DNA of 64,000 bases from Chitinophaga eiseniae. Its GTDB lineage: Bacteria; Bacteroidota; Bacteroidia; Chitinophagales; Chitinophagaceae. The notes beneath the pieces are model-generated. The model searched no databases and was not told the DNA's origin. It was given only the letters and a program-made list of their open reading frames with translations. Position 1 is the stretch's first letter. Each line of letters opens with the position of its first letter. A program made the translations under genes and the position numbers. Positions 10,016-18,776 of this stretch are shown in pieces. The stretch lies in assembly GCF_012641265.1 (NCBI RefSeq), contig NZ_JABAHZ010000010.1, positions 1-64,000 on the forward strand, given 5' to 3'.

Positions 10016-10023
10016 CAAAAGTA
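10016..10023 (-). promoter_or_regulatory. -7 promoter element of the MetF-like gene
   Basis: Minus-strand TACTTTTG is a perfect match to the Bacteroidota -7 consensus TAnnTTTG. It lies 15 bases before the chosen ATG, so the leader would be only about 9 bases. The extended string TACTTTTGCCG is identical to the one before the sigma gene at 54863. No convincing -33 TTG is seen at the expected spacing. Confidence 0.5.
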
Positions 10024-10097
10024 CAAATTGGGCGGGTATTTTGAGCGATTTATTGGGTTGGAGGCCTATACTCACCTACATAGACCGGTGCTTAATT

Positions 10098-10122
10098 AAA
10101 AACTCTCAGCACTGCTGAGAGT
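10098..10122 (-). terminator. Rho-independent terminator after the acetyltransferase relic
   Basis: Read on the minus strand, the perfect stem ACTCTCAGC/GCTGAGAGT with a 3-base loop is followed by a T-tract. It would end the transcript carrying the cupin and the broken acetyltransferase and separate it from the MetF-like gene. Confidence 0.75.
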
Positions 10123-10157
10123 AATTCCCCTGGTAAAAATATTATCAAAAGACGCAT

Positions 10158-10587
10158 TCATAATTGCTTGATGACCCTCGCCGGCACTCCCGCTACCACC
10201 ACATTATCCGGAACATCCTTTGAAACAATGGCCCCCGCCGCCACTACTGCATTTTCTCCAATAGTTACACCGGGTAGGATAGTGGCGCCTGCGCCGATCC
10301 AGGCATTGCGTTTTACCAGGATGGGTTTCGTCACCAGGGCTCTTCTGTCGGCAGGATCTAAAGGATGGTTTTCTGTTACCAGGTTTACTTTCGGCCCGAT
10401 CAACACATGGTCTTCAATCCAGCCGGGTACGTATTTGCTCAATATCTGTGGCCGTGTTGAGTGCGGGCGAAAGCTGTATGGTACGGTCAACAATCGCCTG
10501 TACTTTACGATATTCCGGATCATCCAGGCGGATAGGCTCCCCGGCTTTCAGCCTGGAAAGAACATCCTGTTTAACATCTTTCATCAT
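10158..10587 (-). pseudogene. Sugar O-acetyltransferase (maltose acetyltransferase family), broken by internal deletion and frameshift
   Basis: Two reading frames together spell a maltose/galactoside acetyltransferase. The first (ATG at 10587, stop at 10414) gives the N-terminal family signature: [20 protein letters not shown], then [16 protein letters not shown] and ending EQIRTRLD. The second frame picks up at [20 protein letters not shown] and runs through the hexapeptide repeats ([20 protein letters not shown]) to VPARVIKQL. The family usually has about 40 more residues between these parts, so roughly 130 bases are missing and the frame has shifted at the joint near 10416-10420. The 121-residue open frame that covers the second half starts out of frame and is not a real N-terminus. 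It begins 4 bases after the cupin gene, as the second gene of that transcript. Confidence 0.82.
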
Positions 10588-10591
10588 GCCA

Positions 10592-10987
10592 TTAACCTTT
10601 ATACTGTTGATCAGTCACCTTTTCCATCCAATCCACCACTTTACCGTTGAGGTTCTCCTGGATGGCAATATGGGTCATGCCTGTAGTGGCAGTAGCGCCA
10701 TGCCAGTGCTTTTCATTGGGTGCAAACCAAACCACATCGCCGGGGTGTATCGTTTCTACCGGGCCGCCTTCCCGTTGCACCCATCCACAGCCTGCTGTTA
10801 CGATCAACGTTTGTCCGAGCGGGTGTGTGTGCCACGCAGTTCTGGCCCCCGGCTCAAAGGTTACGCTGGCGGCTACGCCGCGGCGTGCTTCATTGGCATC
10901 AAAAAGTGGATCTATTCTTACGGCTCCTGTAAACCAGTCGTCCGGACCTTTGCCAGAGGGTCTTGACCCTATTCTCGTAATTTCCAT
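10592..10987 (-). CDS. Small cupin, close homologue of Mn-dependent cupin (R)-hydroxynitrile lyases
   Basis: A single-domain cupin of 131 residues. It starts [19 protein letters not shown] and carries [20 protein letters not shown] and [20 protein letters not shown]. The metal-binding set of this family is visible: two His and one Gln in HTHPLGQ and a later His in the KHWHG stretch. From memory, the sequence closely follows the manganese cupin hydroxynitrile lyase of Granulicella tundricola along its whole length. Such proteins are widespread and most have no known native role, so cyanohydrin chemistry here is only a possibility. A perfect 8-bp inverted repeat lies just upstream. It probably forms a transcript with the acetyltransferase relic 4 bases downstream. 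Confidence 0.88.
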   Translation of the reverse strand: MEITRIGSRPSGKGPDDWFTGAVRIDPLFDANEARRGVAASVTFEPGARTAWHTHPLGQTLIVTAGCGWVQREGGPVETIHPGDVVWFAPNEKHWHGATATTGMTHIAIQENLNGKVVDWMEKVTDQQYKG

Positions 10988-11000
10988 GATTCAAATATTT

Positions 11001-11023
11001 AATACCTGTTTATTGCAGGTATT
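11001..11023 (-). promoter_or_regulatory. Operator-like palindrome before the cupin gene
   Basis: AATACCTG and CAGGTATT form a perfect 8-bp inverted repeat around a 7-base centre, 14 bases before the cupin ATG. A near-consensus -7 element on the minus strand (AATATTTG, one mismatch to TAnnTTTG) lies directly next to it at 10993-11000, so a protein bound here would block the promoter. The bases after the palindrome are not a T-tract, so it is not a terminator. The neighbouring HTH-pentapeptide protein is one candidate binder (inference). Confidence 0.5.
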
Positions 11024-11079
11024 TGGTAAAGAAGGTGGTTAGTTTATCGGGGTTTATGAGTGAAGGGAGCGCGGAGATT

Positions 11080-11994
11080 TTATATAACAATAACTTTTGA
11101 CAGATCGATCACGCGCAGTCCTTTCAGCGCCGCATAGGTCAGTTTATCCATGGTGGCGCCGTCGAAGCAGGTAGTTTTAATAGCGAGGTATGATTTGTTG
11201 GTGAGTGAAAAAGGCAGTGTAAAGGATACATTCCGGAGTGTGGCGCCTCTGAATGAGGCATCTTTCAAGGCAGACTTGTTAAACTGTACACCGGTGAACG
11301 TCTGCCCGTCGAAACACATCCCTTGTAAATCGCAGTGATTAAAGTCGACGCCGTTAAAAATGCATTGCTCGAAGATCGTTTTTCTAAGGTCGGTTTTGGT
11401 GAGATGAACATCTGTGAGGGTAGCGCCTATGAATTGGGCGCCTTGCCCCGAGATATGCAGCGTGGTACGTACCAGGATGGATGTACGGAAGCTGGCGCGG
11501 GTGAGATCAGTGGTGGAAAAACGGCAGTCTGTCAGGCGGGCGCCATCGAAATTGGCTTCGCGGGCATCCACTACGTCAAATGAAGTCCCGGTGAGGTCAG
11601 CACCTGCAAAGTTGGCCCCGCGAAGTGAGCTTGTGTCGAATTTCCCTTTATGTAAAGTAACGCCTGCAAAGTCGCCTTTCTGCAGATCGATGGCGGTGAG
11701 GTCAATTTGTACTTGCTGCGCGGGCGAAGGCTCACTGGTCTCCACTGCCGGTTGCCTAACCAGTGGTGATATTTCATTATCCGTAGTGCGTGCGCCTGCT
11801 GAGAAATGGTTGAGGTCTACGCCTAGTATCTCTGTAAGACGGTTAAAAGTAGTGATATCAGGCATAGATTCTCCACGTTCCCATTTTCCAACCGCCTGGG
11901 GACTAATAAACAGCTGTTGGGCAAGCTTTGCCTGGGACATTCCCATTGCCTTTCGCGCTTTGGCAATTTTGCCGCCGATTATCTTAGTATCCAT
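11080..11994 (-). CDS. XRE-type HTH regulator fused to pentapeptide repeats
   Basis: A 304-residue protein with an N-terminal XRE helix-turn-helix (about residues 5-62: KARKAMGMSQAKLAQQLFIS, PQAVGKWERGESMPDITTF) joined by a linker to a long run of pentapeptide repeats from about residue 100. The repeats follow the A(D/N)LxX rhythm: LRGANFAGADLTGTSFDVV, FDGARLTDCRF, LKDASFRGATLRNVSF. Pentapeptide repeats fold as a right-handed quadrilateral beta-helix whose shape and charge can resemble DNA, as in Qnr proteins. An HTH joined to such a helix suggests a regulator with a built-in protein-contact or DNA-mimic surface; that role is inference. It sits upstream of the cupin gene on the same strand. 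Confidence 0.85.
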   Translation of the reverse strand: MDTKIIGGKIAKARKAMGMSQAKLAQQLFISPQAVGKWERGESMPDITTFNRLTEILGVDLNHFSAGARTTDNEISPLVRQPAVETSEPSPAQQVQIDLTAIDLQKGDFAGVTLHKGKFDTSSLRGANFAGADLTGTSFDVVDAREANFDGARLTDCRFSTTDLTRASFRTSILVRTTLHISGQGAQFIGATLTDVHLTKTDLRKTIFEQCIFNGVDFNHCDLQGMCFDGQTFTGVQFNKSALKDASFRGATLRNVSFTLPFSLTNKSYLAIKTTCFDGATMDKLTYAALKGLRVIDLSKVIVI

Positions 11995-12105
11995 ACATGA
12001 TATATTTTATTTTTCGATAGAACGAAGATAGGCTGCTTCATTCCCGGAATCAACAAAAAATGAAAACTATTAGTGGTAACAGCACTACTTATAGTTGTTT
12101 ACATG

Positions 12106-12131
12106 CAAAAAGCCCCCGCTACAGCGGAGGC
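12106..12131 (-). terminator. Rho-independent terminator of the first SusC/SusD operon
   Basis: On the minus strand GCCTCCGCTGTAGCGGGGGC forms a GC-rich hairpin followed by TTTTTG. It lies about 40 bases after the SusD stop codon and would end the sigma-FecR-SusC-SusD transcript. Confidence 0.82.
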
Positions 12132-12171
12132 TTCGTGGTAAATCTTTTGGCGTTAACAACAGGGAAGAAAA

Positions 12172-13773
12172 TTAATTCCAACCGTTTTTGATGTCTTTGG
12201 CAACATTTGGATTATAGTTTTTCTCAACATCAGGTATAGGGAGCAATAGGTTTTTATCCTGGAAAGGTTGTGTACCAGTGCCTGGTTCTATGGCCTTTTC
12301 TGCGTTGATGGTTTGTTTAAGGATGCCCCATCTCAGCAGGTCGAAATACCGGCATTGTTCTCCGCAGAGTTCCAGCTGGCGTTCCCGCATCAATATTTTC
12401 ATCGCGTTATTTTTGTCGCCCAAAGTGGTGTACAAAACGGCATGAGAGCGGGAGCGTACGCTGTCGATCAATGCCAGCGGTGCATCGCCGGTATTACCTT
12501 GCTGGATGTGCGCTTCGGCCAGCATCAGCATTACGTCGGCCAGGCGGATCACCTGCCCGTTAATCGGGCTTTTGGGATCGCCATACTTTTCCACCAGGTT
12601 GTAATATTCATATTTTTTCCAGCGATAATCACCCTGTGGATCGGTAGCATCAAATGGATAGGGTTTGGCGCCTGTGGCGCATTGCTGGCAGTACACGGTA
12701 TCTCCGCCGGAAGCCGGAGTGCCATAGAACGTGGAATTAGCACGAGGGTCGGTATAGGGTAAACCTGTGGTGGGATTTGGATAGGTGAATGCTTTTACGG
12801 CGGCGTTGCTGATATATACGTTTTTCCAATCGTTCCAGCCATACTCCATCGCGCGACCGGTATGTGTTTGTTTGCCTACCTGTTCTGCACCATTGCCAAA
12901 CATATAGTAGGGGGAGCCAATACCCCAGTCGGTCCACTGCTGGTCCATGATCTGGAAGATGTTTTCCGGCGTGTTCTGGTTGGTAGTGCTGAAAACATTA
13001 TCAAAGGAAGGGTCGAGTTTGTACGCATACGGTGCTCCCATCAGCTTTTCAAAGGAAGCTTGTGCCTGCGCCCATTTTTTCTCGTATAAATATACTTTGC
13101 CGAGCAGGGCTATCACAGCGCCTTTGGTAACGCGGCCCAATTCTGCGGCAGGATATACGGTAGGTAATTCTGTAGTGCCTTGTGCTTCTGTCAGGTCCTT
13201 TTCTATCTGTTTCCATACATCGGCAGCCGGGCTGCGGGATAAATAGTTGTTATGAAGGGTGGTTTGATAGTCGGTATACAGTGGCACATCTCCCCATAAC
13301 GTTACTAAATGCAGGTAAGCATAGGCACGAAGGAACTTTACCTCGGCCAGGTATTGATTCAGCTTTGCGCGATCTGCGGTGGCGGTTGGATTCCAGGCGG
13401 CAGCGCGGTCAATCACCAGGTTACATCTGAAAATCATCCGGTAAAGAGAACCCCATAAGCTGCCCAGGTCTGCATTGTTGGTGCCGAAGGTATAGTCGCC
13501 CAATTCCTGTTCCGGTCCAAGCAAAAAGCTGGCGCGCTTGGCGTCATGGCCCATCAGGTCGAAAATGAAATAATACTCCCTGGCCCATAATCCCGGATGC
13601 AGCAGCGTGGCGTAACTGGCGATGGTAGCCTGGTTCAGCGCAGATATGTTGGTGAAATAGGTGTCGTATGCGTAGGCGCTCTGATCTACCAGGTCGAGGC
13701 GCGACTTTTTACATCCGGTGGAAATGGCTATCAGACCGGTTATCAGCAGCAGTTGACGTATATACTTCTTCAT
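12172..13773 (-). CDS. SusD/RagB-family nutrient-binding lipoprotein
   Basis: A surface lipoprotein of 533 residues. The signal peptide ends in the lipobox ISTGC (LLLITGLIAISTGCKKS). SusD-family marks include the N-terminal TPR-like helices (LNQYLAEVKFLRAYAYLHLV, TLWGDVPLYTDY) and the C-terminal VIRLADVMLMLAEAHIQQGN and MRERQLELCGEQCRYFDLLR. SusD proteins cap the SusC channel and bind the substrate. The gene starts 17 bases after SusC ends. No enzyme accompanies the pair, so the cargo cannot be guessed. Confidence 0.95.
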   Translation of the reverse strand: MKKYIRQLLLITGLIAISTGCKKSRLDLVDQSAYAYDTYFTNISALNQATIASYATLLHPGLWAREYYFIFDLMGHDAKRASFLLGPEQELGDYTFGTNNADLGSLWGSLYRMIFRCNLVIDRAAAWNPTATADRAKLNQYLAEVKFLRAYAYLHLVTLWGDVPLYTDYQTTLHNNYLSRSPAADVWKQIEKDLTEAQGTTELPTVYPAAELGRVTKGAVIALLGKVYLYEKKWAQAQASFEKLMGAPYAYKLDPSFDNVFSTTNQNTPENIFQIMDQQWTDWGIGSPYYMFGNGAEQVGKQTHTGRAMEYGWNDWKNVYISNAAVKAFTYPNPTTGLPYTDPRANSTFYGTPASGGDTVYCQQCATGAKPYPFDATDPQGDYRWKKYEYYNLVEKYGDPKSPINGQVIRLADVMLMLAEAHIQQGNTGDAPLALIDSVRSRSHAVLYTTLGDKNNAMKILMRERQLELCGEQCRYFDLLRWGILKQTINAEKAIEPGTGTQPFQDKNLLLPIPDVEKNYNPNVAKDIKNGWN

Positions 13774-13790
13774 AAAATCACTTTTAAAAA

Positions 13791-16700
13791 TTAAAACCCT
13801 AATTGAATACCTGCCAGGAAAGTTCTTGGCTGTGGCACTTGTCCCTGATCAATACCGCGTGCAAAAATATAGTCGCCCGCCACTTCCGGATCGTAGCCGG
13901 TATAGCGAGTGAGCGTCAGTAAGTTTTGCGCTGCGATGTAAATGCGCAGGGATCTCAGGGTGCCTTTGGTTACATTGCTCAACATAGCAGCCGGAGCATT
14001 GTATCCAATGGTAATGTTGCGCAAACGCAGGTAGCTGCCATCTTCCAGCCACCAGTCAGATGGACGGAGGTTACCGTTGCCGGTTACATTCTGGCCTATC
14101 CTGGGCAGCGCAGCTACGTCGCCGGGTTTACGCCATCTGTCGAGGATGTCGGTGGTAGCATTATGCCCGGTAGACATGAAGCTGGTATTTAATTTTAGCC
14201 CATTCAGGAGTTTGGAACCGCTGACACCGGATAATACCAGGTTCAGGTCAAAGTTTTTGTAGGTGATGCCAGCGTTGATACCATACACATATTTAGGGAT
14301 GGCATTGCCTAATATTTCCTGGTCTTTTGCAGTTACTACGCCGTCGCCATCGATATCTTTATAAATAAAATCTCCTGGTAACAAACCATCCTGGTATTTG
14401 GCGTTGGGGTTGCCTGTTTTTTTAGCTGCTTCCTGGTTGAGAGCAGTTATTTCGTCGGCATCCCTGGCCACATGATCCATGCGGTAGCCATAGAAAGAGC
14501 CGATCGCATAGCCGGCTGCTGTATAGGTAGTGGTAGGTACCGGCGTAAAGGCGCCCGCCTGTATAGGTGCAGAAAACTGGTCGCCTAATGATAATACTTC
14601 GTTGTGGTTAACAGATCCGTTTACGCTTACGTTGAAGCTAAGGTTGTTGTTGATTTTATCGCGGTATCCGATGGTTAGCTCAAGACCTTTGTTCCGGGCA
14701 TTGGCAGCATTCACGGTTTTCTTGGGCTGGGTACCGGTAGGGCTTACACCAATACTCGCGGGCAGCAGGGTGGTTACCAGCAAGCCGGTACTCTTACGAT
14801 TGTACCAGTCGGCTTCCACGGTGAGGCGGTTATTTAAGAAGGCCAGGTCGATACCGATATCAGCCTGGTTGGTTTGTTCCCATTTTAAATCAGGATTGCT
14901 TAATGTGGTCAGCGTGGTACCGGATACAAATGTTTCTGTACTGCCGAAAGAATATACTAGTGCGCCTCCTGGCGTACCCTGGTAGGTTTTAGCCGTGTTC
15001 AGGAAGTTAGGGATATTATTGTTACCGGTTTGTCCCCAGCTGAAACTCAGCTTTCCATCTGACAAAACGGGGAAATTACTTTTCATGACGTTTTCTTCTG
15101 AAAAGCGCCAGGATAAACCTCCGGCGGCGAAATTACCATAGCGGTTATTAGGGCCGAAGTTGGAGGCGCCGTCTCTCCGGTAGCTGGCGGTCATGATATA
15201 TTTATCGTCATAAGTATAGTTGGCCCGGGCATAATAAGAGATCACAGAAGGACGTGAATAGTTTGAATAGGTATTGGTAACGGATTGGGAAGAGGCCACC
15301 ACCACATCTGTGAGGTTATCATTGGGTTGACCGGTACCCCTGATAGAGGAGCCGTTGGTGCGTCCCGGATCAATATAGCTTTGTCCTGCGATTAAAGCCA
15401 GTTGGTGTTTGCCAATTAATTTGTCGTACGACAGGTAGTTCTCCAGCATGTAGTAGGAGTTTTCTGAAAATACCAGCATCGACTGGCGTGCCTGGTTCAG
15501 GAAGTTAGATGCCTGGTACTGTTTCTGGTAGCTGCTGGTGCGGCTGGAGTTTACTTCTGCTGCAAACTGAGAGCGGAATTTTAATCCATCGATGATACGT
15601 ACTTCACCGGATAGTTGCGGGAAGAAAGCCAGTGATTTGGCAGTCTGACTTTTCATCGCAATTTCCTGCAACGGGTTCACTGCATTGCTGTAGTCATCGA
15701 TATTGGAAACGATAGAGTATCCACCCTGGATAGATGGATCGAGCATTGGTTTATAGGGAGCATACTGTATTGCGTTGATGATATTGGCATAGTTACCTTT
15801 ACCTACATATTGGCGCACGATCACGTTTTGTGTAAACCGGAACCGGCCCAGTGTTTCCTCCAGGCCTACACGTGCCTGGAATCTTTTGTTGGTAGCATCG
15901 GTTAAGATGGACTGCTGATCAATGTAGGTGGCAGATACGCTATAATTTACTTTTTCACCGCCACCGCTGAGGTTCAGGTCATTTTCAGACACCATGGCGT
16001 TACGGAAAATGGCGTCCTGCCAGTTGGTACTGTCCTGCAAGCCTCCTGGTGTGTTGAACTTGGCCGGCAGTACAGTATTCTTGGTAGCGGCGAGATCTTT
16101 CAGCGCTTCCACATATTGTGCGGTATTGAGCAGGTGCAGTTGTTTCCAGGCTTTAGCCATACCCCATTGAGAAGTAAAGCTAACGCGGGGTGGACCCGTT
16201 TTCCCTTTCCTGGTGGTGATGATTACCACGCCGTTGGCGGCTGCGGAACCATAAATGGCGGTAGAAGAGGCATCTTTCAGGACAGTGATATTTTCGATGT
16301 CCTGCGGATTGAGTGTGTTAAACAGGTTTTTGGTGCCCTGGATACCGTCTATGACATACAGGGGATTGACGTCGGTAAAGCTACCCGTGCCCCTGATGAT
16401 GATCTGGGCATCGGCGCCTAATACGCCACTGCTTTGCAGCACCTGTACGCCGGCAGCTTTACCGATGAGTAACTGTGAAGGATTGGTGGCATTTACGGCA
16501 CCGGCTTCTTTCACCGTTACTACGTTGAAGGCGCCTACCACATCCTTCTTTCGGGCAGTACCATAACCGATAACGACGATATCGTTCAGTGCTGCCACTG
16601 TTTTAACAAGGCGTATGGAAAACGTGAGGGTGGCGCCTGATTTCAGGGCTACGTTGTTCAGCCGCTGTGTTTCAAAGCCCATGTAAGAAACGCTGAAAGC

Positions 16701-16949
16701 GTATTTTCCTTCAGGGGGTAATCCGGAGAAGCGGAATACGCCATTGCTGTCAGTTACCACACCGGCGGTATACTTTGTTTTTTCATTCAGCGCTACAACA
16801 GAGGCATTGGGGAGGAGGTCACCCTGATCTGTGCGCACGGTGCCGGTCACCTGCATGCGGCCCTGCGCCTGGGCGGTCATTGAAATTCCTGGTATCAGCA
16901 TGACAAGTAACAGGAACAGGCGCCATTTTGGTCGATAGAACATCTTCAT
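13791..16949 (-). CDS. SusC/RagA-family TonB-linked outer-membrane receptor (no STN domain)
   Basis: The channel partner of the SusD encoded downstream. The start at 16949 (MKMFYRPKWR) is preferred to a codon 17 triplets upstream because the signal peptide (FLLLVMLIPGISMTAQAQG) then sits at the N-terminus; length 1052 residues. A carboxypeptidase-like domain (about residues 35-110), a linker with NDIVVIGYGTARKKDV, the plug (QIIIRGTGSFTDVNPLYVID, ASSTAIYGSAAANGVVIITT) and a barrel ending GIQLGF follow. Unlike the other two SusC proteins here it has no STN domain, although sigma and FecR genes lie directly upstream, which is odd for a FecR-coupled receptor. Confidence 0.95.
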   Translation of the reverse strand: MKMFYRPKWRLFLLLVMLIPGISMTAQAQGRMQVTGTVRTDQGDLLPNASVVALNEKTKYTAGVVTDSNGVFRFSGLPPEGKYAFSVSYMGFETQRLNNVALKSGATLTFSIRLVKTVAALNDIVVIGYGTARKKDVVGAFNVVTVKEAGAVNATNPSQLLIGKAAGVQVLQSSGVLGADAQIIIRGTGSFTDVNPLYVIDGIQGTKNLFNTLNPQDIENITVLKDASSTAIYGSAAANGVVIITTRKGKTGPPRVSFTSQWGMAKAWKQLHLLNTAQYVEALKDLAATKNTVLPAKFNTPGGLQDSTNWQDAIFRNAMVSENDLNLSGGGEKVNYSVSATYIDQQSILTDATNKRFQARVGLEETLGRFRFTQNVIVRQYVGKGNYANIINAIQYAPYKPMLDPSIQGGYSIVSNIDDYSNAVNPLQEIAMKSQTAKSLAFFPQLSGEVRIIDGLKFRSQFAAEVNSSRTSSYQKQYQASNFLNQARQSMLVFSENSYYMLENYLSYDKLIGKHQLALIAGQSYIDPGRTNGSSIRGTGQPNDNLTDVVVASSQSVTNTYSNYSRPSVISYYARANYTYDDKYIMTASYRRDGASNFGPNNRYGNFAAGGLSWRFSEENVMKSNFPVLSDGKLSFSWGQTGNNNIPNFLNTAKTYQGTPGGALVYSFGSTETFVSGTTLTTLSNPDLKWEQTNQADIGIDLAFLNNRLTVEADWYNRKSTGLLVTTLLPASIGVSPTGTQPKKTVNAANARNKGLELTIGYRDKINNNLSFNVSVNGSVNHNEVLSLGDQFSAPIQAGAFTPVPTTTYTAAGYAIGSFYGYRMDHVARDADEITALNQEAAKKTGNPNAKYQDGLLPGDFIYKDIDGDGVVTAKDQEILGNAIPKYVYGINAGITYKNFDLNLVLSGVSGSKLLNGLKLNTSFMSTGHNATTDILDRWRKPGDVAALPRIGQNVTGNGNLRPSDWWLEDGSYLRLRNITIGYNAPAAMLSNVTKGTLRSLRIYIAAQNLLTLTRYTGYDPEVAGDYIFARGIDQGQVPQPRTFLAGIQLGF

Positions 16950-17034
16950 AACTGGAACGTGTTTTAAATGTATAGGGCAAAGCAAGCCCTTAACGCTCAA
17001 GGCGTCGCAAATGGAATAGAACTATATTGGTGAA

Positions 17035-18084
17035 TTATTTTCTTTTGATTATAAATCCGCTATCATTCCGGATCAGCTTCAGATTATTAGGAAGCGTTAA
17101 ATCAGTCAGGATCTTTTCCAGTGAGTCTGTTTTTTCAAATTTACCATCAAAATAAATCTCCATCACGTCTGAAGGATAATAGTAGATGGCTATTCCATAG
17201 TAATTACTCAGCTGATCCAATACTTGTGACATTGGTTGGTTGTTAAACTTATACCAGTCCGGTTTCGTATAACCTGTACCGTTGTTACCGGCTTTTACTA
17301 ATACGTCTGTCCCCCTGGTATTGAAGTCGGATACAAAAGCTTTTCCTGTTTTGCGGTAGTACTTGAGTTCTTTCCCGGGAGTAAGGACAACATCGTTGAT
17401 GATTTTCTTTTTGTTGATGGATCCTTGCACCATTACTTTCCCGTTGTTCAGTCTTACGCTGATCATATCTTCCCCGGGGATGGCTTTCACATGAAAAAAG
17501 GTGCCCAGGGCGGTGGTATATAATTCCCCGCTATATACTATGAAGGGATGTAATTTGTCGGCGGCTACTGTAAAGTCGGCTTCTCCTGTCAGGTAAATGT
17601 TCCTGTTTTCCCGGAATTCTTTGTCATATACCATGGAGGCTGCCGGCAACAGCTGTACTATAGAACCATCTGGTAATAGGATGGCCATGGCTTTTTGGCT
17701 GGTATTGGTGGTCAGCTGCTGTTGTTCGGAAGGGGTGTTTATAGTCAGTCCCGGGTTGACAGCAGCTATTTTTTGCTGGTTGCGGTGGAACAATAGCATG
17801 GTTCCGCCCACCAGCACGCCGGCTGTAACGGCGGCAATGGCCAGTCGTTTAGCCCATTTCTTCCGGTTATCACCCGATACCGTTTGTTGATGAATATTTT
17901 TCAGCCACTGTTGGGAAACGGTTTCCGGGAAATGACCTTCTTCCTGTAATTGCAGGAATTCGGCTTCCGGCAGGTATTTCTCGAGCATGTCAGGGTGTTC
18001 CTGCAGGTAATTGGCTACCATGCGGGCTTCTTCCGTTGTACACTGATTGCTGAAGAACCGTTTCAGTAATTCATCATTGATCAT
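17035..18084 (-). CDS. FecR family anti-sigma factor
   Basis: An inner-membrane anti-sigma factor of 349 residues. The N-terminal cytoplasmic part starts INDELLKRFFSNQCTTEEAR, a membrane helix follows near residues 80-100 (LAIAAVTAGVLVGGTMLLF), then the periplasmic FecR domain (LLPDGSIVQLLPAASMVYDK, IYLTGEADFTV, ALGTFFHVKAI) and a DUF4974-type end (QPMSQVLDQLSNYYGIAIYY). It lies between its sigma gene and SusC on the same strand. Because that SusC has no STN domain, the receptor that signals to this FecR may be encoded elsewhere. Confidence 0.92.
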   Translation of the reverse strand: MINDELLKRFFSNQCTTEEARMVANYLQEHPDMLEKYLPEAEFLQLQEEGHFPETVSQQWLKNIHQQTVSGDNRKKWAKRLAIAAVTAGVLVGGTMLLFHRNQQKIAAVNPGLTINTPSEQQQLTTNTSQKAMAILLPDGSIVQLLPAASMVYDKEFRENRNIYLTGEADFTVAADKLHPFIVYSGELYTTALGTFFHVKAIPGEDMISVRLNNGKVMVQGSINKKKIINDVVLTPGKELKYYRKTGKAFVSDFNTRGTDVLVKAGNNGTGYTKPDWYKFNNQPMSQVLDQLSNYYGIAIYYYPSDVMEIYFDGKFEKTDSLEKILTDLTLPNNLKLIRNDSGFIIKRK

Positions 18085-18153
18085 ATTAAATAGGCTGATA
18101 GATAAGTAATACGTTTGTAAAGACTGAACTACGTAGTCTGATTCAAAAAAAAA

Positions 18154-18726
18154 TTAAAACCGGCTGAGCCAGGCCAGGAGCGAGAGCAGGAACCCGAGAT
18201 AATGTTTTATCTGCTTGATGGCCTGGAAAATATGTGTTTCCACCGTTCTGGACGACAAGGAAAGTTCGTGTGCGATCTGCTGATAGCTCATCCCTTTAAA
18301 ACGACTCATTTCGAACACCTTACGACGCATCGGCGGCATTTTTTTCAATGCATTGGCCAGCTTCACCTGCAATTCCTTCTCCGCCAGCTTCCCCCAGAGA
18401 TCATCTACCGGCAGGGTATATTTATCTATTACATGGATCACCTTTTCCTTGTAAACAGTTTCCTTGCGGAGGAAGTCGATCAGGGTGGTACGGGCAATAC
18501 GGAACAGCTGTAACTGTATATTGAGGTCATCGGCGAGATTTTCCCGGTAGTTCCAGCATTTGATGAAAGTGAGCTGCGTCACCTCTTCAGCAATGAAGGA
18601 TGACTTGGTTTTTTGGAGAATAAAATAGTAGACCCTTTTGTGCCAGGAATAATAGACTTCATTAAATACCAAAAGGTTACCTTGTTTCAAAGCAGCAATC
18701 GTATTCAAAACGTGGCAATTTACCAC
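18154..18726 (-). CDS. ECF RNA polymerase sigma factor
   Basis: A 190-residue ECF sigma factor. Region 2 is visible at about residues 15-75 (FNEVYYSWHKRVYYFILQKT, VTQLTFIKCWNYRENL), region 4 at about 125-175 (MPPMRRKVFEMSRFKGMSYQ, then SLSSRTVETHIFQAIK). The tail LGFLLSLLAWLSRF is hydrophobic, as in many Bacteroidota ECF factors. The start codon is a GTG; no ATG is available in frame in the first part of the gene, and the true start could be a nearby TTG. It stands first in a sigma-FecR-SusC-SusD operon and follows a strong terminator, so the operon has its own promoter in the short gap. Confidence 0.9.
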   Translation of the reverse strand: MVNCHVLNTIAALKQGNLLVFNEVYYSWHKRVYYFILQKTKSSFIAEEVTQLTFIKCWNYRENLADDLNIQLQLFRIARTTLIDFLRKETVYKEKVIHVIDKYTLPVDDLWGKLAEKELQVKLANALKKMPPMRRKVFEMSRFKGMSYQQIAHELSLSSRTVETHIFQAIKQIKHYLGFLLSLLAWLSRF

Positions 18727-18776
18727 AGCAATTTAAATAAATAAATGTGGAAATTCCTAGAAATGGGTTAGCTATT

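Noticed and set aside
10158-10523. A 121-residue acetyltransferase as an intact short gene
   Set aside because: Its first 35 residues are an out-of-frame reading of the true N-terminal region, which is found in the next frame with the proper family signature. It is part of a broken gene.
10168-10966. Plus-strand open frames of 130-170 codons opposite the acetyltransferase relic and the cupin
   Set aside because: They mirror the coding on the minus strand, have no recognisable motif and no promoter, and are shadows.
13876-13884. CACTTCCGG inside the first SusC as a third copy of the leader palindrome
   Set aside because: Only one arm is present and it lies within coding sequence; there is no hairpin.
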